64,000 nucleotides of DNA from Streptomyces umbrinus (GTDB taxonomy: Bacteria; Actinomycetota; Actinomycetes; Streptomycetales; Streptomycetaceae). The stretch covers positions 8,246,001 through 8,310,000 of the forward strand of contig NZ_JAUSZI010000002.1 in the NCBI RefSeq assembly GCF_030817415.1, in the 5' to 3' direction. Positions 54,362 through 63,343 of the stretch are shown here, piece after piece (position 1 is the stretch's first letter; the number at the start of each line of letters is the position of its first letter). Both the position numbers and the translations under genes were made by a program. The notes beneath the pieces were generated by a model. That model saw nothing but the letters and a program-made list of their open reading frames with translations. It searched no databases and had not been told where the DNA came from.

Positions 54362-55125
54362 GCACCAGCACAGGCCTGTCGGGCAAGTCGGTCGTCGTCA
54401 CCGGGGCCGGATCCGGCATCGGCCGCGCCGCCGCCCTGCGCTTCGCGGCGGAGGGCGCCCGTGTCGTCCTCGCCGACCTCGACGCCGACGGTGCCAAGGA
54501 GGCCGCCGAGGAGATCGTCGCGGCGGGCGGCACCGCGGTCACCGTGGTCGGGGACCTCGGCGAGCAGGGGATCGTCGACCAGGTCGTCGCCACCGCCGTG
54601 GACACCTTCGGCGGCATCGACGTACTGGTCAACAACGCCGGAATCATGGACCGGATGTCCGCCGCGGGGGAGACGGACGACGACGAGTGGGAGCGCGTCC
54701 TGCGGATCAATCTGACCGCGCCGTTCCTGCTCACCCGCGCCGCGCTGCCCCACCTCCTCGCGAACGGCAAGGGCGCGATCGTGTTCACCGCGTCCGAGGC
54801 GTCCCTGCGCGGCAGTGCCGCCGGCGCCGCGTACACCGTCTCGAAGCACGGCGTCGCGGGTCTGACCAAGTCGCTCGCCGTGATGTACCGGGACAAGGGC
54901 GTACGGACCAATGCCATCGCCCCGGGCGGCACGGTGACGGGCATCCAGGTCCAGTTGGACCAGGATGCCCTCGGTCCGTCCGTGATCATGGGCTACCGGG
55001 GCAATGTCGGCCGTGCCGCGGACGCCGACGAGCAGGCGGCGGCCATCGTCTTCCTCGCCTCGGACGCCGCCAGCAACATCAACGGCGTCATCCTGCCGGT
55101 CGACAACGGCTGGGCCGCCGTCTGA
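54358..55125 (+). CDS. Short-chain dehydrogenase/reductase
   Basis: This 255-residue SDR has TGAGSGIGRAAALRF, NNAGIMD, a Ser in FTASEAS and YTVSKHG as the catalytic Tyr-Lys. The acidic residue after the second strand (LADLDAD) suggests NAD. The substrate is unknown. It is coupled to the hydrolase gene by ATGA and may act on the same ester or alcohol substrate. Confidence 0.85.
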   Translation: MSTSTGLSGKSVVVTGAGSGIGRAAALRFAAEGARVVLADLDADGAKEAAEEIVAAGGTAVTVVGDLGEQGIVDQVVATAVDTFGGIDVLVNNAGIMDRMSAAGETDDDEWERVLRINLTAPFLLTRAALPHLLANGKGAIVFTASEASLRGSAAGAAYTVSKHGVAGLTKSLAVMYRDKGVRTNAIAPGGTVTGIQVQLDQDALGPSVIMGYRGNVGRAADADEQAAAIVFLASDAASNINGVILPVDNGWAAV

Positions 55126-55128
55126 GGC

Positions 55129-55800
55129 TCAGCCGAGGGGGTCGTCCCGGTTCCGCAGGGTGGTGAGGACGGGCTCGTACATACGGGACTTGATGGTGCC
55201 GAGGGTCGGGCCGGCCTTGCCCACCTGGGCCCGGGCGAGTTCCACGGCGGTCGCGCGCACGGCGTCCTCGGCGACCGCGTGGTCGACGAGGGCGGCGGCG
55301 AGGGCGTCCCCGCCCCCGTACCGGCGGGCCGTGGTCATGGCCTCGTGCGCGGTCTGCGGGGTCAACCGGGACTGGATCAGCGCGGACATGCCCGGTGTGA
55401 AGGGGATGTTGATGTCGGCCTCGGGCAGACACCAGAAGCCGCGGTCGGCGCGCATCACACGGAAGTCGTGGGCCAGCGAGAACATCGCGCCGGCCGCGAA
55501 GGTGTGCCCCTGGAGGGCGGCCACCGTGATCACGGGCAGGGACAGCATCCGCGCGAACAGCTCCTGGACGCCGGCGACGTAGTCCTGTTGCTGGTCGGCG
55601 TGCGCGAACAGCCAGTCCAGGTCGAGGCCGCTGGAGTAGAACTTGCCGGTCGCGGCGGTCACCAGGGCGCGCGGCCCCTCCGCCTTCTCGACCTCGTCCA
55701 GGGCGGAGTTGACCGAGACGATCCAGTCGGGGTGGAAGCGGTTCTCGCCGTCCCCGAGGTCGAGTACGAAGACGTCGTCCTGGCGGTCGAGCATGGGCAT
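55129..55800 (-). CDS. Enoyl-CoA hydratase/isomerase family protein
   Basis: This 223-residue crotonase-fold protein has SSGLDLDWL and LQGHTFAAGAMFSLAHDFRVM for the CoA oxyanion hole and PEADINIPFTPGM. Short members like this are often delta3-delta2-enoyl-CoA isomerases. It converges on the SDR gene with 3 nt between stops. A perfect TetR-type palindrome lies 18 nt before the ATG, so it is likely induced by an acyl-CoA. Confidence 0.83.
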   Translation of the reverse strand: MPMLDRQDDVFVLDLGDGENRFHPDWIVSVNSALDEVEKAEGPRALVTAATGKFYSSGLDLDWLFAHADQQQDYVAGVQELFARMLSLPVITVAALQGHTFAAGAMFSLAHDFRVMRADRGFWCLPEADINIPFTPGMSALIQSRLTPQTAHEAMTTARRYGGGDALAAALVDHAVAEDAVRATAVELARAQVGKAGPTLGTIKSRMYEPVLTTLRNRDDPLG

Positions 55801-55817
55801 GTTGACTCCCTCATGAT

Positions 55818-55833
55818 GTTACCTGTCGGTAAC
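55818..55833. promoter_or_regulatory. TetR-type palindrome before the crotonase gene
   Basis: GTTACC-TGTC-GGTAAC is a perfect palindrome of the TTAC-n-GTAA type bound by TetR regulators of fatty-acid and lipid genes. It sits in the crotonase leader or promoter. Confidence 0.6.
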
Positions 55834-55925
55834 TTACGCCCGTGAAGGTGAACGCGCAACGGTCCGCGAGGGGGAACGCGCGGCGGTCCGCACGTCACGC
55901 AGTGGCCGGTTTCGGTCTCCCGTTG

Positions 55926-55939
55926 TGGGAGCGCTTCCA
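55926..55939. promoter_or_regulatory. CebR-like operator before the CBM2 esterase gene
   Basis: TGGGAGCGCTTCCA differs at one position from the known CebR box TGGGAGCGCTCCCA, which controls cellulose-utilisation genes in Streptomyces. It lies about 110 nt before a secreted esterase with a cellulose-binding module. Confidence 0.65.
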
Positions 55940-56047
55940 CGACAGTCATGACCATGCCATGCGACCGGCCCCGTCGCATGGTGCCGCTCCATCACGCCAC
56001 CACTCCATCGCGTCCTCCCCACGAGCCGCGATCCGGAAGGGACGGAC

Positions 56048-57445
56048 ATGTCCGCCACTGGCAGCAGCAACACCGTGAGGAGACCGTCGCGTTCGGGGCT
56101 CGCAGTGCTCTTCGGAGCGCTCGTGTCCCTGCTCGCGACCCTGCTTCTCGGCGCACCCGGGGCCGCGGCCCGCACGGAGCCGACCACGTCCGGGGCGGCG
56201 GCCCACGCGGCCGCACCCGCCGCGGTACCGACTGCCGCACCCCCCGCGGCACCGACCGTCGCGCCCGCCGCCGCACTCACCGAGGTCACCGACTTCGGCA
56301 CCAACCCCAGCAACCTGCAGATGTACCTGTACGTGCCGGACAGCGTCACCGTGAACCCCGCGGTCGTGGTGGCCGTCCACTACTGCACGGGATCCGGCCC
56401 GGCGATGTACTCCGGAACCGAGTACGCCTCGCTCGCCGACCGCTACGGGTTCATCGTCGTCTACCCGTCCGTCACCCGCGCCAGCAAGTGCTTCGACGTG
56501 TCCTCGCCGCAGGCGCTGAAGCGGGGCGGCGGCAGCGACCCCGTCGGCATCAAGTCGATGGTCGACTGGGTGACGCGTACGTACTCCGCGGACACCAGCC
56601 GGATCTTCGCCACCGGCATCTCCTCCGGCGCGATGATGACGAACGTCCTGCTGGGCGACTACCCCGACGTGTTCGCGGCCGGCGCCGCGTTCTCGGGTGT
56701 GCCGTTCGGCTGCTTCGCCACCACCGACGGCTCCGAGTGGAACAGCGCGTGCTCCGGCGGCACGGTGATCCACACCCCGCAGGAGTGGGGCAACCTCGTC
56801 CGCACCGCCTACCCGGGCTACACCGGTCCCCGGCCACGGATGCAGGTGTGGCACGGCACCGAGGACGACGTCCTGCGCTACCCCAACTTCGGGGAGGAGA
56901 TAAAGCAGTGGACCAATGTGCTGGGTGTGAGTCAGGCTCCGGCCGCCACGGACTCGCCCCAGTCCGGCTGGACCCGCACCCGGTACGGCTCCACCGGTGA
57001 CCGGGCTCCCGTCGAGGCCATCAGCCTCCAGGGCGTCGGCCACAACCTGTACGCGTACGGCATGGCGGCCCGGGTGCTCACGTTCTTCGGCCTGGACACC
57101 TCGGACCCCGGGCCCCAACCCCAGCCCGGCGCCTGCAGGGTGACCGTCACGACCAACGCGTGGAGTACGGGACTGACCGGCTCCGTGACGATCACCAACA
57201 CCGGCACCGCCCGCATCGACGGCTGGAAACTGGCCTTCACCCTGCCGTCCGGGCAGGCCATCACCAACGGCTGGGGCGCCACGTACGCCCCGGCTGGCGG
57301 GGCGGTCACCGCCACCAATGCCACGTACAACGGCACGATCGCGCCGAACGCGAGCGTCGGCATCGGCTATCAGGCGAATCACGGCGGAAACAGCGGGCCT
57401 CCGACCACGTTCACCCTCAACGGGACGGCATGCACTACGAGTTGA
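56048..57445 (+). CDS. Secreted PHB-depolymerase/acetylxylan-esterase-type esterase with CBM2
   Basis: This 465-residue protein has an N-terminal signal (LAVLFGALVSLLATLLLGAP), an Ala/Pro/Thr-rich linker and a CE1-like esterase domain (about 80-355): nucleophile in ATGISSGAMMTN, an acid in WHGTEDD and a His in GVGHNLY. A Pro-rich hinge and a C-terminal CBM2 follow (about 365-465; ACRVTVTTNAWSTGLTGSV, WKLAFTLPSGQAITNGWGA). It probably deacetylates or de-esterifies plant polysaccharides while bound to cellulose. The CebR-like box upstream fits induction by cello-oligosaccharides. Confidence 0.88.
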   Translation: MSATGSSNTVRRPSRSGLAVLFGALVSLLATLLLGAPGAAARTEPTTSGAAAHAAAPAAVPTAAPPAAPTVAPAAALTEVTDFGTNPSNLQMYLYVPDSVTVNPAVVVAVHYCTGSGPAMYSGTEYASLADRYGFIVVYPSVTRASKCFDVSSPQALKRGGGSDPVGIKSMVDWVTRTYSADTSRIFATGISSGAMMTNVLLGDYPDVFAAGAAFSGVPFGCFATTDGSEWNSACSGGTVIHTPQEWGNLVRTAYPGYTGPRPRMQVWHGTEDDVLRYPNFGEEIKQWTNVLGVSQAPAATDSPQSGWTRTRYGSTGDRAPVEAISLQGVGHNLYAYGMAARVLTFFGLDTSDPGPQPQPGACRVTVTTNAWSTGLTGSVTITNTGTARIDGWKLAFTLPSGQAITNGWGATYAPAGGAVTATNATYNGTIAPNASVGIGYQANHGGNSGPPTTFTLNGTACTTS

Positions 57446-57475
57446 TGGATCGTCAGTAACTGTGCTCCGTCACAT

Positions 57476-57508
57476 CCTGGCGGCCGGAGTGTGCCTTCGG
57501 CCGCCAGG
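57476..57508. terminator. Hairpin between esterase and SGNH hydrolase genes
   Basis: CCTGGCGGCCG pairs perfectly with CGGCCGCCAGG around an 11-nt loop, 31 nt after the esterase stop. It is a likely terminator. Confidence 0.65.
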
Positions 57509-57539
57509 AACCCCGTCCGTCGCTCCGGAGGAGTTCACC

Positions 57540-58925
57540 ATGCCCGCGAAGCCGTCCACGCCCGGAAGAGCCCCGTTCGCCCACCTGATCGCTCGTCTGC
57601 TCACCCCCCTCGTCCTCATCCTCGCCCTCGTCGTGACCTCGTCCGCGCTGGTGGCCCTGGCCAAGGGGGGTCGGGGTGGGGAAGGGGACACCGGCCGTCC
57701 GACCGAGTCGTCCGCCGCCCGGCACTGGGTCAACACCTGGACCGCGATGCCGCAGCTCACCGAGCCGGGCAACATGCCGCCCCCGCCGTTCACCGAGGAC
57801 CGTGCCGTTCTGGCCGACACGACACTGCGGCAGACCGTGCGTGTCTCGACCGGGGGTGAGCGTGTGCGGCTGCGGTTCTCCAACGCCTTCGGTAACACCG
57901 CGCTGCCGCTCACGGCGGTGACCGTGGCGCTCCCGCTCGACGGACGGGCCGGGGTCGCCGCGGTCGAGCCCGGCACCCTGCGGGGGGTGACCTTCGGCGG
58001 GCGCGGCTCCGCGACCGTGCCCGCCGGAGCCCAAGTCGTCTCGGACACACTGGACTTCGACCTCCGGCCGGGCTCGAACCTGACCGTGACGGCCTACCTG
58101 GCCGAGGGCCAGCCCTCCCTCGCGCTCACCTCGCACCCGGGATCGCGCACCACCTCGTACCTCCAGAAGGCCGACCGCACAAGGGACTTGGACCTGCCGG
58201 AGGCGACCCCGGTCAACCACTGGTATCTGCTCAGCGATGTCGAGGTGCTCTCCGGGCGCGGCACGGCGGCCGTCGCCGTCCTGGGCGACTCCCTGACCGA
58301 CGGCCGGGGTTCCACCACCAACGGGAACAACCGCTGGCCCGACCAGTTCCTGGACCGGCTGCACGCCCGGGCCGTGACCTCGGACGTCGCGGTCCTCAAC
58401 CAGGCCGCCGGCGGCAACCGCGTCCTCAACGACGGTCTCGGCCCCAACGTCCTCGCCCGCCTCGACCGCGACGTCCTGTCCCGCAGCGGCGTCTCCTGGC
58501 TGGTCGTCTTCGAGGGGGTCAACGACCTCGGCACCGCCGCGGCCACCCCGGCCGCCCAGCGGGGCGTCACCGCCGAACTGACCGCCGCGTACGAGCAGAT
58601 CGTGGTCCGCGCACACGCGCAGGGCATCCGGGTGTACGGGGCCACGCTGACGCCGTTCGGCGGCAACACCATGTACGACGACCCCGACGGGCACCGTGAG
58701 TCGGCCCGGCAGGCGGTCAACTCCTGGATCCGTACGAGCGGGACGTTCGACGCGGTCATCGACTTCGACCGTGCCGTCCGTGACCCGCAGGACCCGCGCC
58801 GACTGCTCCCCACCCTGCACGACGGGGACTGGCTGCACCTCAACCCGGCGGGCTACCGGACACTGGCCGAGGCCGTCCCGCCGCGGCTCTTCCGGCGGGC
58901 GCCCGCGAGGCTCGATGTCGGTTGA
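57540..58925 (+). CDS. Secreted SGNH/GDSL-family hydrolase
   Basis: This 461-residue protein has an N-terminal hydrophobic export segment (LLTPLVLILALVVTSSALVAL), a beta-rich domain (about 60-225) and an SGNH domain: block I LGDSLTDG, Asn in GGNRVLND, GVNDLG and block V DWLHLNPAGY with the catalytic Asp/His. Such two-domain proteins act as lipases or carbohydrate esterases outside the cell. GGAGGAG precedes the ATG. Confidence 0.87.
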   Translation: MPAKPSTPGRAPFAHLIARLLTPLVLILALVVTSSALVALAKGGRGGEGDTGRPTESSAARHWVNTWTAMPQLTEPGNMPPPPFTEDRAVLADTTLRQTVRVSTGGERVRLRFSNAFGNTALPLTAVTVALPLDGRAGVAAVEPGTLRGVTFGGRGSATVPAGAQVVSDTLDFDLRPGSNLTVTAYLAEGQPSLALTSHPGSRTTSYLQKADRTRDLDLPEATPVNHWYLLSDVEVLSGRGTAAVAVLGDSLTDGRGSTTNGNNRWPDQFLDRLHARAVTSDVAVLNQAAGGNRVLNDGLGPNVLARLDRDVLSRSGVSWLVVFEGVNDLGTAAATPAAQRGVTAELTAAYEQIVVRAHAQGIRVYGATLTPFGGNTMYDDPDGHRESARQAVNSWIRTSGTFDAVIDFDRAVRDPQDPRRLLPTLHDGDWLHLNPAGYRTLAEAVPPRLFRRAPARLDVG

Positions 58926-59069
58926 CGGGTTCGAGCGGAATGACTTACGGTCCTGGTTGAAGGTTCAAGTTAATGACGTGGCGAGTCGAAGACGCGTCAG
59001 GCCGGCCCGTACGGAGTGTGGCTCGAACCGGGCCGCCAACACACCCACATCTCCTCGGAGTTGAGACAC

Positions 59070-59864
59070 ATGACCGAGCGTGCCGACCAGATCATCGACG
59101 CTCTGCGCAGCGGACACGACTACCTCACCACCGTCGTGCACGGCCTCGCAGCCGGGGACCTCGACCGGCCTTCCGGGGCATCGGAGTGGACCGTCGCCCA
59201 GGTGCTCAGCCACCTCGGCAGCGGCGCGGAGATAGGTCTGGCCGTCCTGGAGGGTGCGGTGAGTGGCGCCGGGCCGAAGGACATGGACTTCAACAAGTCC
59301 GTGTGGGCCCGGTGGGACGCGATGTCCCCGGCCGAGCAGGCCGAGGGGTTCGTCGCCTCCGACGAGGCGCTGGTGCGCGCCTATGAGGACCTCGACGCGC
59401 AGACGCGGCAGGACCTGCGGATCGACCTCGGGTTCCTGCCCGCGCCCGTGGACGTGGCCACCGCCGCGAGCATGCGGCTCAGTGAGTTCGCCAACCACTC
59501 CTGGGACGTGGAGGTCGCCTTCGACCGGACCGTCGGCCTGGCACGGGCGGCGACCGAGCCGCTCCTCGACCAGGTCGGCATGCTCATAGGCTTCGTCGGC
59601 AAGGCCGACGCCCTCGATGGCCGGCACGTCCGCGTCGCCGTCCGCACCACGTCCCCCGAGCGCTCGTTCGGGCTGGACCTGGGCGACGCGGTCGCGCTCA
59701 CCGACGAACCGGCCGAGCCCGACGCCGTACTCAGCACGCCCGCGGAGTGGTGGATCCGGCTCGTCACGGGCCGCCACGCGCCCGCGAACACACCCAAGGG
59801 CGTGACCCTCACCGGGGACGGCCTGACTCTGGACGACCTGCGCAAGGTGTTTCCCGGCTTCTAG
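59070..59864 (+). CDS. DinB-like / mycothiol-dependent maleylpyruvate isomerase-family protein
   Basis: This 264-residue protein has an N-terminal DinB-like helical bundle with HDYLTTVVHGLAAGDLDRPS, WTVAQVLSHLGSGAEI and a metal-site His in FANHSWDVEVAFD. A C-terminal SCP2-like domain follows. The family uses mycothiol for isomerisation or transfer; the substrate is unknown. TCGGAG lies upstream of the ATG. A strong terminator follows. Confidence 0.8.
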   Translation: MTERADQIIDALRSGHDYLTTVVHGLAAGDLDRPSGASEWTVAQVLSHLGSGAEIGLAVLEGAVSGAGPKDMDFNKSVWARWDAMSPAEQAEGFVASDEALVRAYEDLDAQTRQDLRIDLGFLPAPVDVATAASMRLSEFANHSWDVEVAFDRTVGLARAATEPLLDQVGMLIGFVGKADALDGRHVRVAVRTTSPERSFGLDLGDAVALTDEPAEPDAVLSTPAEWWIRLVTGRHAPANTPKGVTLTGDGLTLDDLRKVFPGF

Positions 59865-59886
59865 CCGGTACGTACGCGAAGGAGGG

Positions 59887-59930
59887 TGAGGGGCTGTGGT
59901 GCGGGGGTGACCCCGCACCACAGCCCCTCA
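59887..59930. terminator. Strong bidirectional terminator
   Basis: A perfect 20-bp stem (59887-59906 with 59911-59930) and a GTGA loop are followed by TTGTTT, between convergent DinB-like and MarR genes. Just after it, GACTGCTGC repeats three times. Confidence 0.9.
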
Positions 59931-59965
59931 TTGTTTGACTGCTGCGACTGCTGCGACTGCTGGGG

Positions 59966-60529
59966 CTACTGCGGCTTCTCGGTGCCGTGCCCCTCGGTCG
60001 CCGGGACATGTGGCTCCGGCAGCAGGTCGTGCAGTTGCGCGTACCGCTGGGCGCAGGCCGTCTGGGCGATGGCCTCGGAGACGGCGTCGGCGAGGAGGCG
60101 CGAGGACTCGCTCAGCAGGCGGCGGGCCTTGTCCGTGAGGGTCACCTCGATACCGCGCCGGTCGCCGCACGCCGAGTTCTTGCTGATCAGCCCCGCGTGC
60201 TGCAAGCAGGCGACCTGATAGGTCAGCCGCGTCTTCGGGCGCCCCAGCAACTCCGCGATCCGGGTCATCCGCAGGCTGGAGCCGGGCTGGTCGGCCAGCA
60301 GGCACAGCACCAGGAACTCGTCGTGCGAGATCCCCATGGCGTCCTTGACCCGTGAACGCAGCAACTGCTCGATCGCCCCGGCCGCGGCCAGCAGGCGCAT
60401 CCAGGCGCGCAACTCGGCCGGCAGCAGCCCGGCGTCGCCCGCCGGCAGCCCGTCGCAGTCCGTCGGCAGCCCGTCTCCGCCCGTCGGCTTGCGTTCGGGC
60501 TGGTCGGCGGGGGAGGAGGGGTCGGCCAT
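59966..60529 (-). CDS. MarR-family regulator
   Basis: This 187-residue winged-helix protein has a Pro/Gly/Asp-rich N-terminal tail, recognition region IAELLGRPKTRLTYQVACLQ and wing SACGDRRGIEVTLTD. It is divergent from the YceI gene. Two AT-rich palindromic sites in the gap are probable operators for both genes. The start is the ATG at 60529 with GGGGA upstream. Confidence 0.86.
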   Translation of the reverse strand: MADPSSPADQPERKPTGGDGLPTDCDGLPAGDAGLLPAELRAWMRLLAAAGAIEQLLRSRVKDAMGISHDEFLVLCLLADQPGSSLRMTRIAELLGRPKTRLTYQVACLQHAGLISKNSACGDRRGIEVTLTDKARRLLSESSRLLADAVSEAIAQTACAQRYAQLHDLLPEPHVPATEGHGTEKPQ

Positions 60530-60552
60530 AGTCCCCAAGTCTACCCGTTGTT

Positions 60553-60596
60553 CAATTTTGGATAATCGGCTAGCGTGGGGTCATCCAAATTTGGAT
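60553..60596. promoter_or_regulatory. MarR operators between marR and yceI
   Basis: ATCCAAATTTGGAT (60583-60596) is a perfect 14-bp palindrome. A second imperfect copy, CAATTTTGGAT, starts at 60553. Both lie in the 105-nt divergent gap. Confidence 0.7.
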
Positions 60597-60634
60597 TACT
60601 GAGTCGACCGTTCGAAACCGTCAGGAGAAGTCCC

Positions 60635-61150
60635 ATGACCGTCGCCGTAGAAACAGGGCTGTGGCAGCTCGACCCCGCCCGCACCACCGTCGCCATCAAG
60701 CACAAGACGATGTGGGGCATGGTCACCGTGAAGGGCACCTTCGGCGGCGTCACCGGCGAGGGCGAGGTCCAGCCCGACGGCACCGCCCGCGGCACGATCA
60801 CTCTGGACGCCGCGTCTCTCGACACCAAGAACCGCAAGCGCGACGAGCACCTGCGCGGCGGCGACTTCTTCGACGCCGACCGGCACCCCTCCCTCGTCTT
60901 CGCCGTCCGCAACGCCACGGTCCGCCAGGACGACACCGTCGAGATATCCGGTCAGCTGACCGCCCGTGGCATCAGCCGCCCGCAGACCGTCACCGCCCGC
61001 GTCACCGGCGCGACCGCCTCCGAGGTCACACTCACCGCGGAATTCACCGTGGACCGGGAGCAGTTCGGCATGGGCTGGAACCAGATGGGCATGATCCGCG
61101 GCCTGACCACCGTCACGGCGACGCTCGCCTTCACGCGCACGTCCGCGTAG
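60635..61150 (+). CDS. YceI-family lipocalin-like protein
   Basis: This 171-residue protein matches YceI: WQLDPARTTVAIKHKTMWG, VKGTFGGVTGEGEV, LDAASLDTKNRKRDEHLRG, DFFDADRHPSLVF and the end with GMGWNQMGM. The fold binds polyisoprenoids or other lipids. There is no signal peptide, as in many actinobacterial members. AGGAGAAG precedes the ATG. It is probably repressed by the adjacent MarR and induced under stress. Confidence 0.9.
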   Translation: MTVAVETGLWQLDPARTTVAIKHKTMWGMVTVKGTFGGVTGEGEVQPDGTARGTITLDAASLDTKNRKRDEHLRGGDFFDADRHPSLVFAVRNATVRQDDTVEISGQLTARGISRPQTVTARVTGATASEVTLTAEFTVDREQFGMGWNQMGMIRGLTTVTATLAFTRTSA

Positions 61151-61297
61151 GAGGAACGGGGCTCGCGGGGCGGGCCGGTCACTTGAACCGGCACGTTGAA
61201 GTGGCGGCCCTGGGGACCCCGCGGGAGCCTCGACCGACCGACGGCGTGAGAGGCCCGGCATGCGTCGGCCGGCGCGTCGGCCGGGCTGCCGGGTGCA

Positions 61298-61711
61298 TCA
61301 CGCGACGGCGGTCCCTTCGAGCTCGACCAGCTGGCCGGGGATCGCCAGCCGTGTCACCCCGAGCATCGTGGTGGTCGGTGCCACCCCGGCGGCGCCCAAC
61401 CGCGCGGCCAGAACGCCGTAGTGCCGGAAGAGCAGATCGACGTCGGTCGTGTAGACGTTGAGCCGGACGAGGTTCGCGAGCGACATGCCGGCCTCGCCGA
61501 GAACGGCCTCCAGGTTGTCGACGCTCAGCGCCAACTGCGCCGCCATGTCACCGTCGTGCTCGGGCTTGCCGTCGCCGCTCATCGCGGTCTGTCCGGAGAT
61601 GTAGAGGGTCCGGGTGTGCCCGGAGACGACCTCACCCTGGTTGAATCCCAGCTCAGCCGACCACGTCACCGGGTTGACCGCCGTTCGTTCCACTGTCACA
61701 TCAGCTGCCAC
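61298..61711 (-). CDS. RidA-family (enamine/imine deaminase) protein
   Basis: This 137-residue protein has ARTLYISGQTAMSGDGKP-type strands (here TRTLYISGQTAMSGDG), MAAQLALSVDNLEAVL and LVRLNVYTTDVD, with TTTMLGVTRLAIPGQLVELE at the end. RidA proteins hydrolyse reactive enamines from amino-acid metabolism; the canonical active-site Arg is not seen in the usual place. I chose the GTG at 61711 because GGAG lies 5 nt upstream; longer starts lack an RBS. It is divergent from the WYL regulator gene. Confidence 0.8.
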   Translation of the reverse strand: MAADVTVERTAVNPVTWSAELGFNQGEVVSGHTRTLYISGQTAMSGDGKPEHDGDMAAQLALSVDNLEAVLGEAGMSLANLVRLNVYTTDVDLLFRHYGVLAARLGAAGVAPTTTMLGVTRLAIPGQLVELEGTAVA

Positions 61712-61835
61712 GTCGGCTCCATTCGATTCATGGGGAGTACGTACGGCCATCGGCTCGGTGGCCGAAGGCCTCGGCGCCGTGTTCTCGACGTCGTGTGGAC
61801 GAGCCTCGCAACAAAACACGACATCCTCAGTCATG

Positions 61836-61855
61836 TATTCGGTCGCCTATTCGGT
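61836..61855. promoter_or_regulatory. Direct repeats before the WYL regulator gene
   Basis: TATTCGGT occurs twice with a 12-nt period (61836-61843 and 61848-61855), just before the regulator start. It is a candidate autoregulatory site. Confidence 0.4.
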
Positions 61856-61866
61856 AGCGTTCTCGT

Positions 61867-62841
61867 ATGCGCGCCGACCGGCTGGTTTCCCTGGTGTTGC
61901 TGCTGCGGCAGCGCGGCCGGCTGACCGCGGACACGCTGGCCCGCGAGCTGGAGGTGTCCACCCGCACCGTGCTGCGCGACATCGAGGCACTGTCCGCGGC
62001 CGGCGTCCCGGTCTACGCCGAACGCGGCAGGCACGGCGGGTTCGCGCTGCTGCCCGGCTTCCGGACCGAGCTCACCGGGCTGAACCACGAGGAGGCCCTC
62101 GCCCTGCTGACCGCCGGATCGGGGCGCGGCGAGCAGGCGTTCGGCCTCGGCGCGGCGCTCGCTTCGGCCATGCGGAAGGTGGTCGACGCGCTGCCCGAGA
62201 GCCACCGGGCCACCGCGAGCGACGCTGCCCAGCGATTTCTCGTCGAGCCGGAGACCGACCTGCTCTCCCGCAGGCTGGTCACCGAGGAGGTGTCCGGGAC
62301 CACCATGATCGAGGTCCGGCGCGCTGTGCTCGCCGGACACAAGCTGCGTATCCACTACGCGGCCACGGGCCAGGCACCGCGGTGGCGCACGGTGGACCCG
62401 ATCGGCCTGGTCACCGCACGCGACCGGGCCTACCTGCTGGCCACGAGAGCCGGTGCGGACCGCACGTACCGGCTCTCGCGAGTGCTGGCCGCCGAGGAAC
62501 TCCCCGAACCGGCACAGCGGCCGAACCGGGTCGATCTGGACCGGATCTGGCGGGAACGGTCCGCGGAGTTCCTCTCCGGCGGCGACCACCTCACCGTGCT
62601 GGTACGGGTGAATCCGGCGCGGCGGGAGGACCTGCTGGACACCGCGCTGGCCGTCCGCGCGGAAGAGCCCGACGCGGACGGCCGGCTGCGGCTGGAGGTG
62701 ACCTTCCAGGACTCCCGCCACGCCGAATGGGCGCTGTGGCAGCTAGGCACGGACGCGGAGGCCCTGACCCCGCAGTCGTTGCGCACCACCCTGCGCGACC
62801 GCGCCGCCGCGATCGCCGCCCGCTACGGAGACTCGTCCTGA
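61867..62841 (+). CDS. YafY/DeoR-like regulator with WYL domain
   Basis: This 324-residue protein has an N-terminal winged helix-turn-helix (LTADTLARELEVSTRTVLRD, VYAERGRHGGFALLPG), a WYL domain in the middle (IHYAATGQ, RTVDPIGLVTARDRAYLLA) and a WCX C-terminal extension. Such regulators sense nucleotides or nucleic acids. It is divergent from ridA, its likely target. Confidence 0.87.
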   Translation: MRADRLVSLVLLLRQRGRLTADTLARELEVSTRTVLRDIEALSAAGVPVYAERGRHGGFALLPGFRTELTGLNHEEALALLTAGSGRGEQAFGLGAALASAMRKVVDALPESHRATASDAAQRFLVEPETDLLSRRLVTEEVSGTTMIEVRRAVLAGHKLRIHYAATGQAPRWRTVDPIGLVTARDRAYLLATRAGADRTYRLSRVLAAEELPEPAQRPNRVDLDRIWRERSAEFLSGGDHLTVLVRVNPARREDLLDTALAVRAEEPDADGRLRLEVTFQDSRHAEWALWQLGTDAEALTPQSLRTTLRDRAAAIAARYGDSS

Positions 62842-62903
62842 GCCTGGCGTCGACCCGCAGGTTCGATACGACATTTCCCGCGCGGAATTTCCCGCGTGGA
62901 GCC

Positions 62904-63233
62904 CTACTGCCCCGGGTCGAGCGGGCGGTCCGTCACGCGCGCCAGGTGCGCGGCGAACACCTCGCGAGTCTCCGGCGTCAGTGTCCGCAGGGCCACCGCG
63001 GCCGTGATGATCACGTCGCACAGCTCGGACTGGACGTCGTCCCAGGTGTGGGACATGCCCTTGCGCGGGTTCTGCCCGGTGGCGCCGATCACCGCCTCGG
63101 CGACCTCGCCGACCTCCTCCGAGAGCTTCAACATCCGCAGGAGCAGGGCCTCTTGGGGCGGCCGCTCCGGCTGGGCGCTCGCCAGCCGGTCCTGGAGGCG
63201 GTCGATGGACTCCCAGAGATCGTCGTCGCTCAT
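62904..63233 (-). CDS. MazG-like nucleotide pyrophosphohydrolase
   Basis: This 109-residue all-alpha protein has the MazG metal motif LKLSEEVGEVAEAVIG with paired Glu and, later, WDDVQSELCDVIITAA (ExxD). It probably hydrolyses non-canonical or excess NTPs. It has an isolated position and no operon partner is evident. Confidence 0.85.
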   Translation of the reverse strand: MSDDDLWESIDRLQDRLASAQPERPPQEALLLRMLKLSEEVGEVAEAVIGATGQNPRKGMSHTWDDVQSELCDVIITAAVALRTLTPETREVFAAHLARVTDRPLDPGQ

Positions 63234-63343
63234 GACGATCAGCCTGTCACGAGCCGGACGGCACCGGGGCGGGTGCCGGTGACCACCCCTGTCTCAAGCG
63301 ATCCCAAGCAGCCTCAAGCCGTCCCGAGCGCCCTCAAGCTGTT

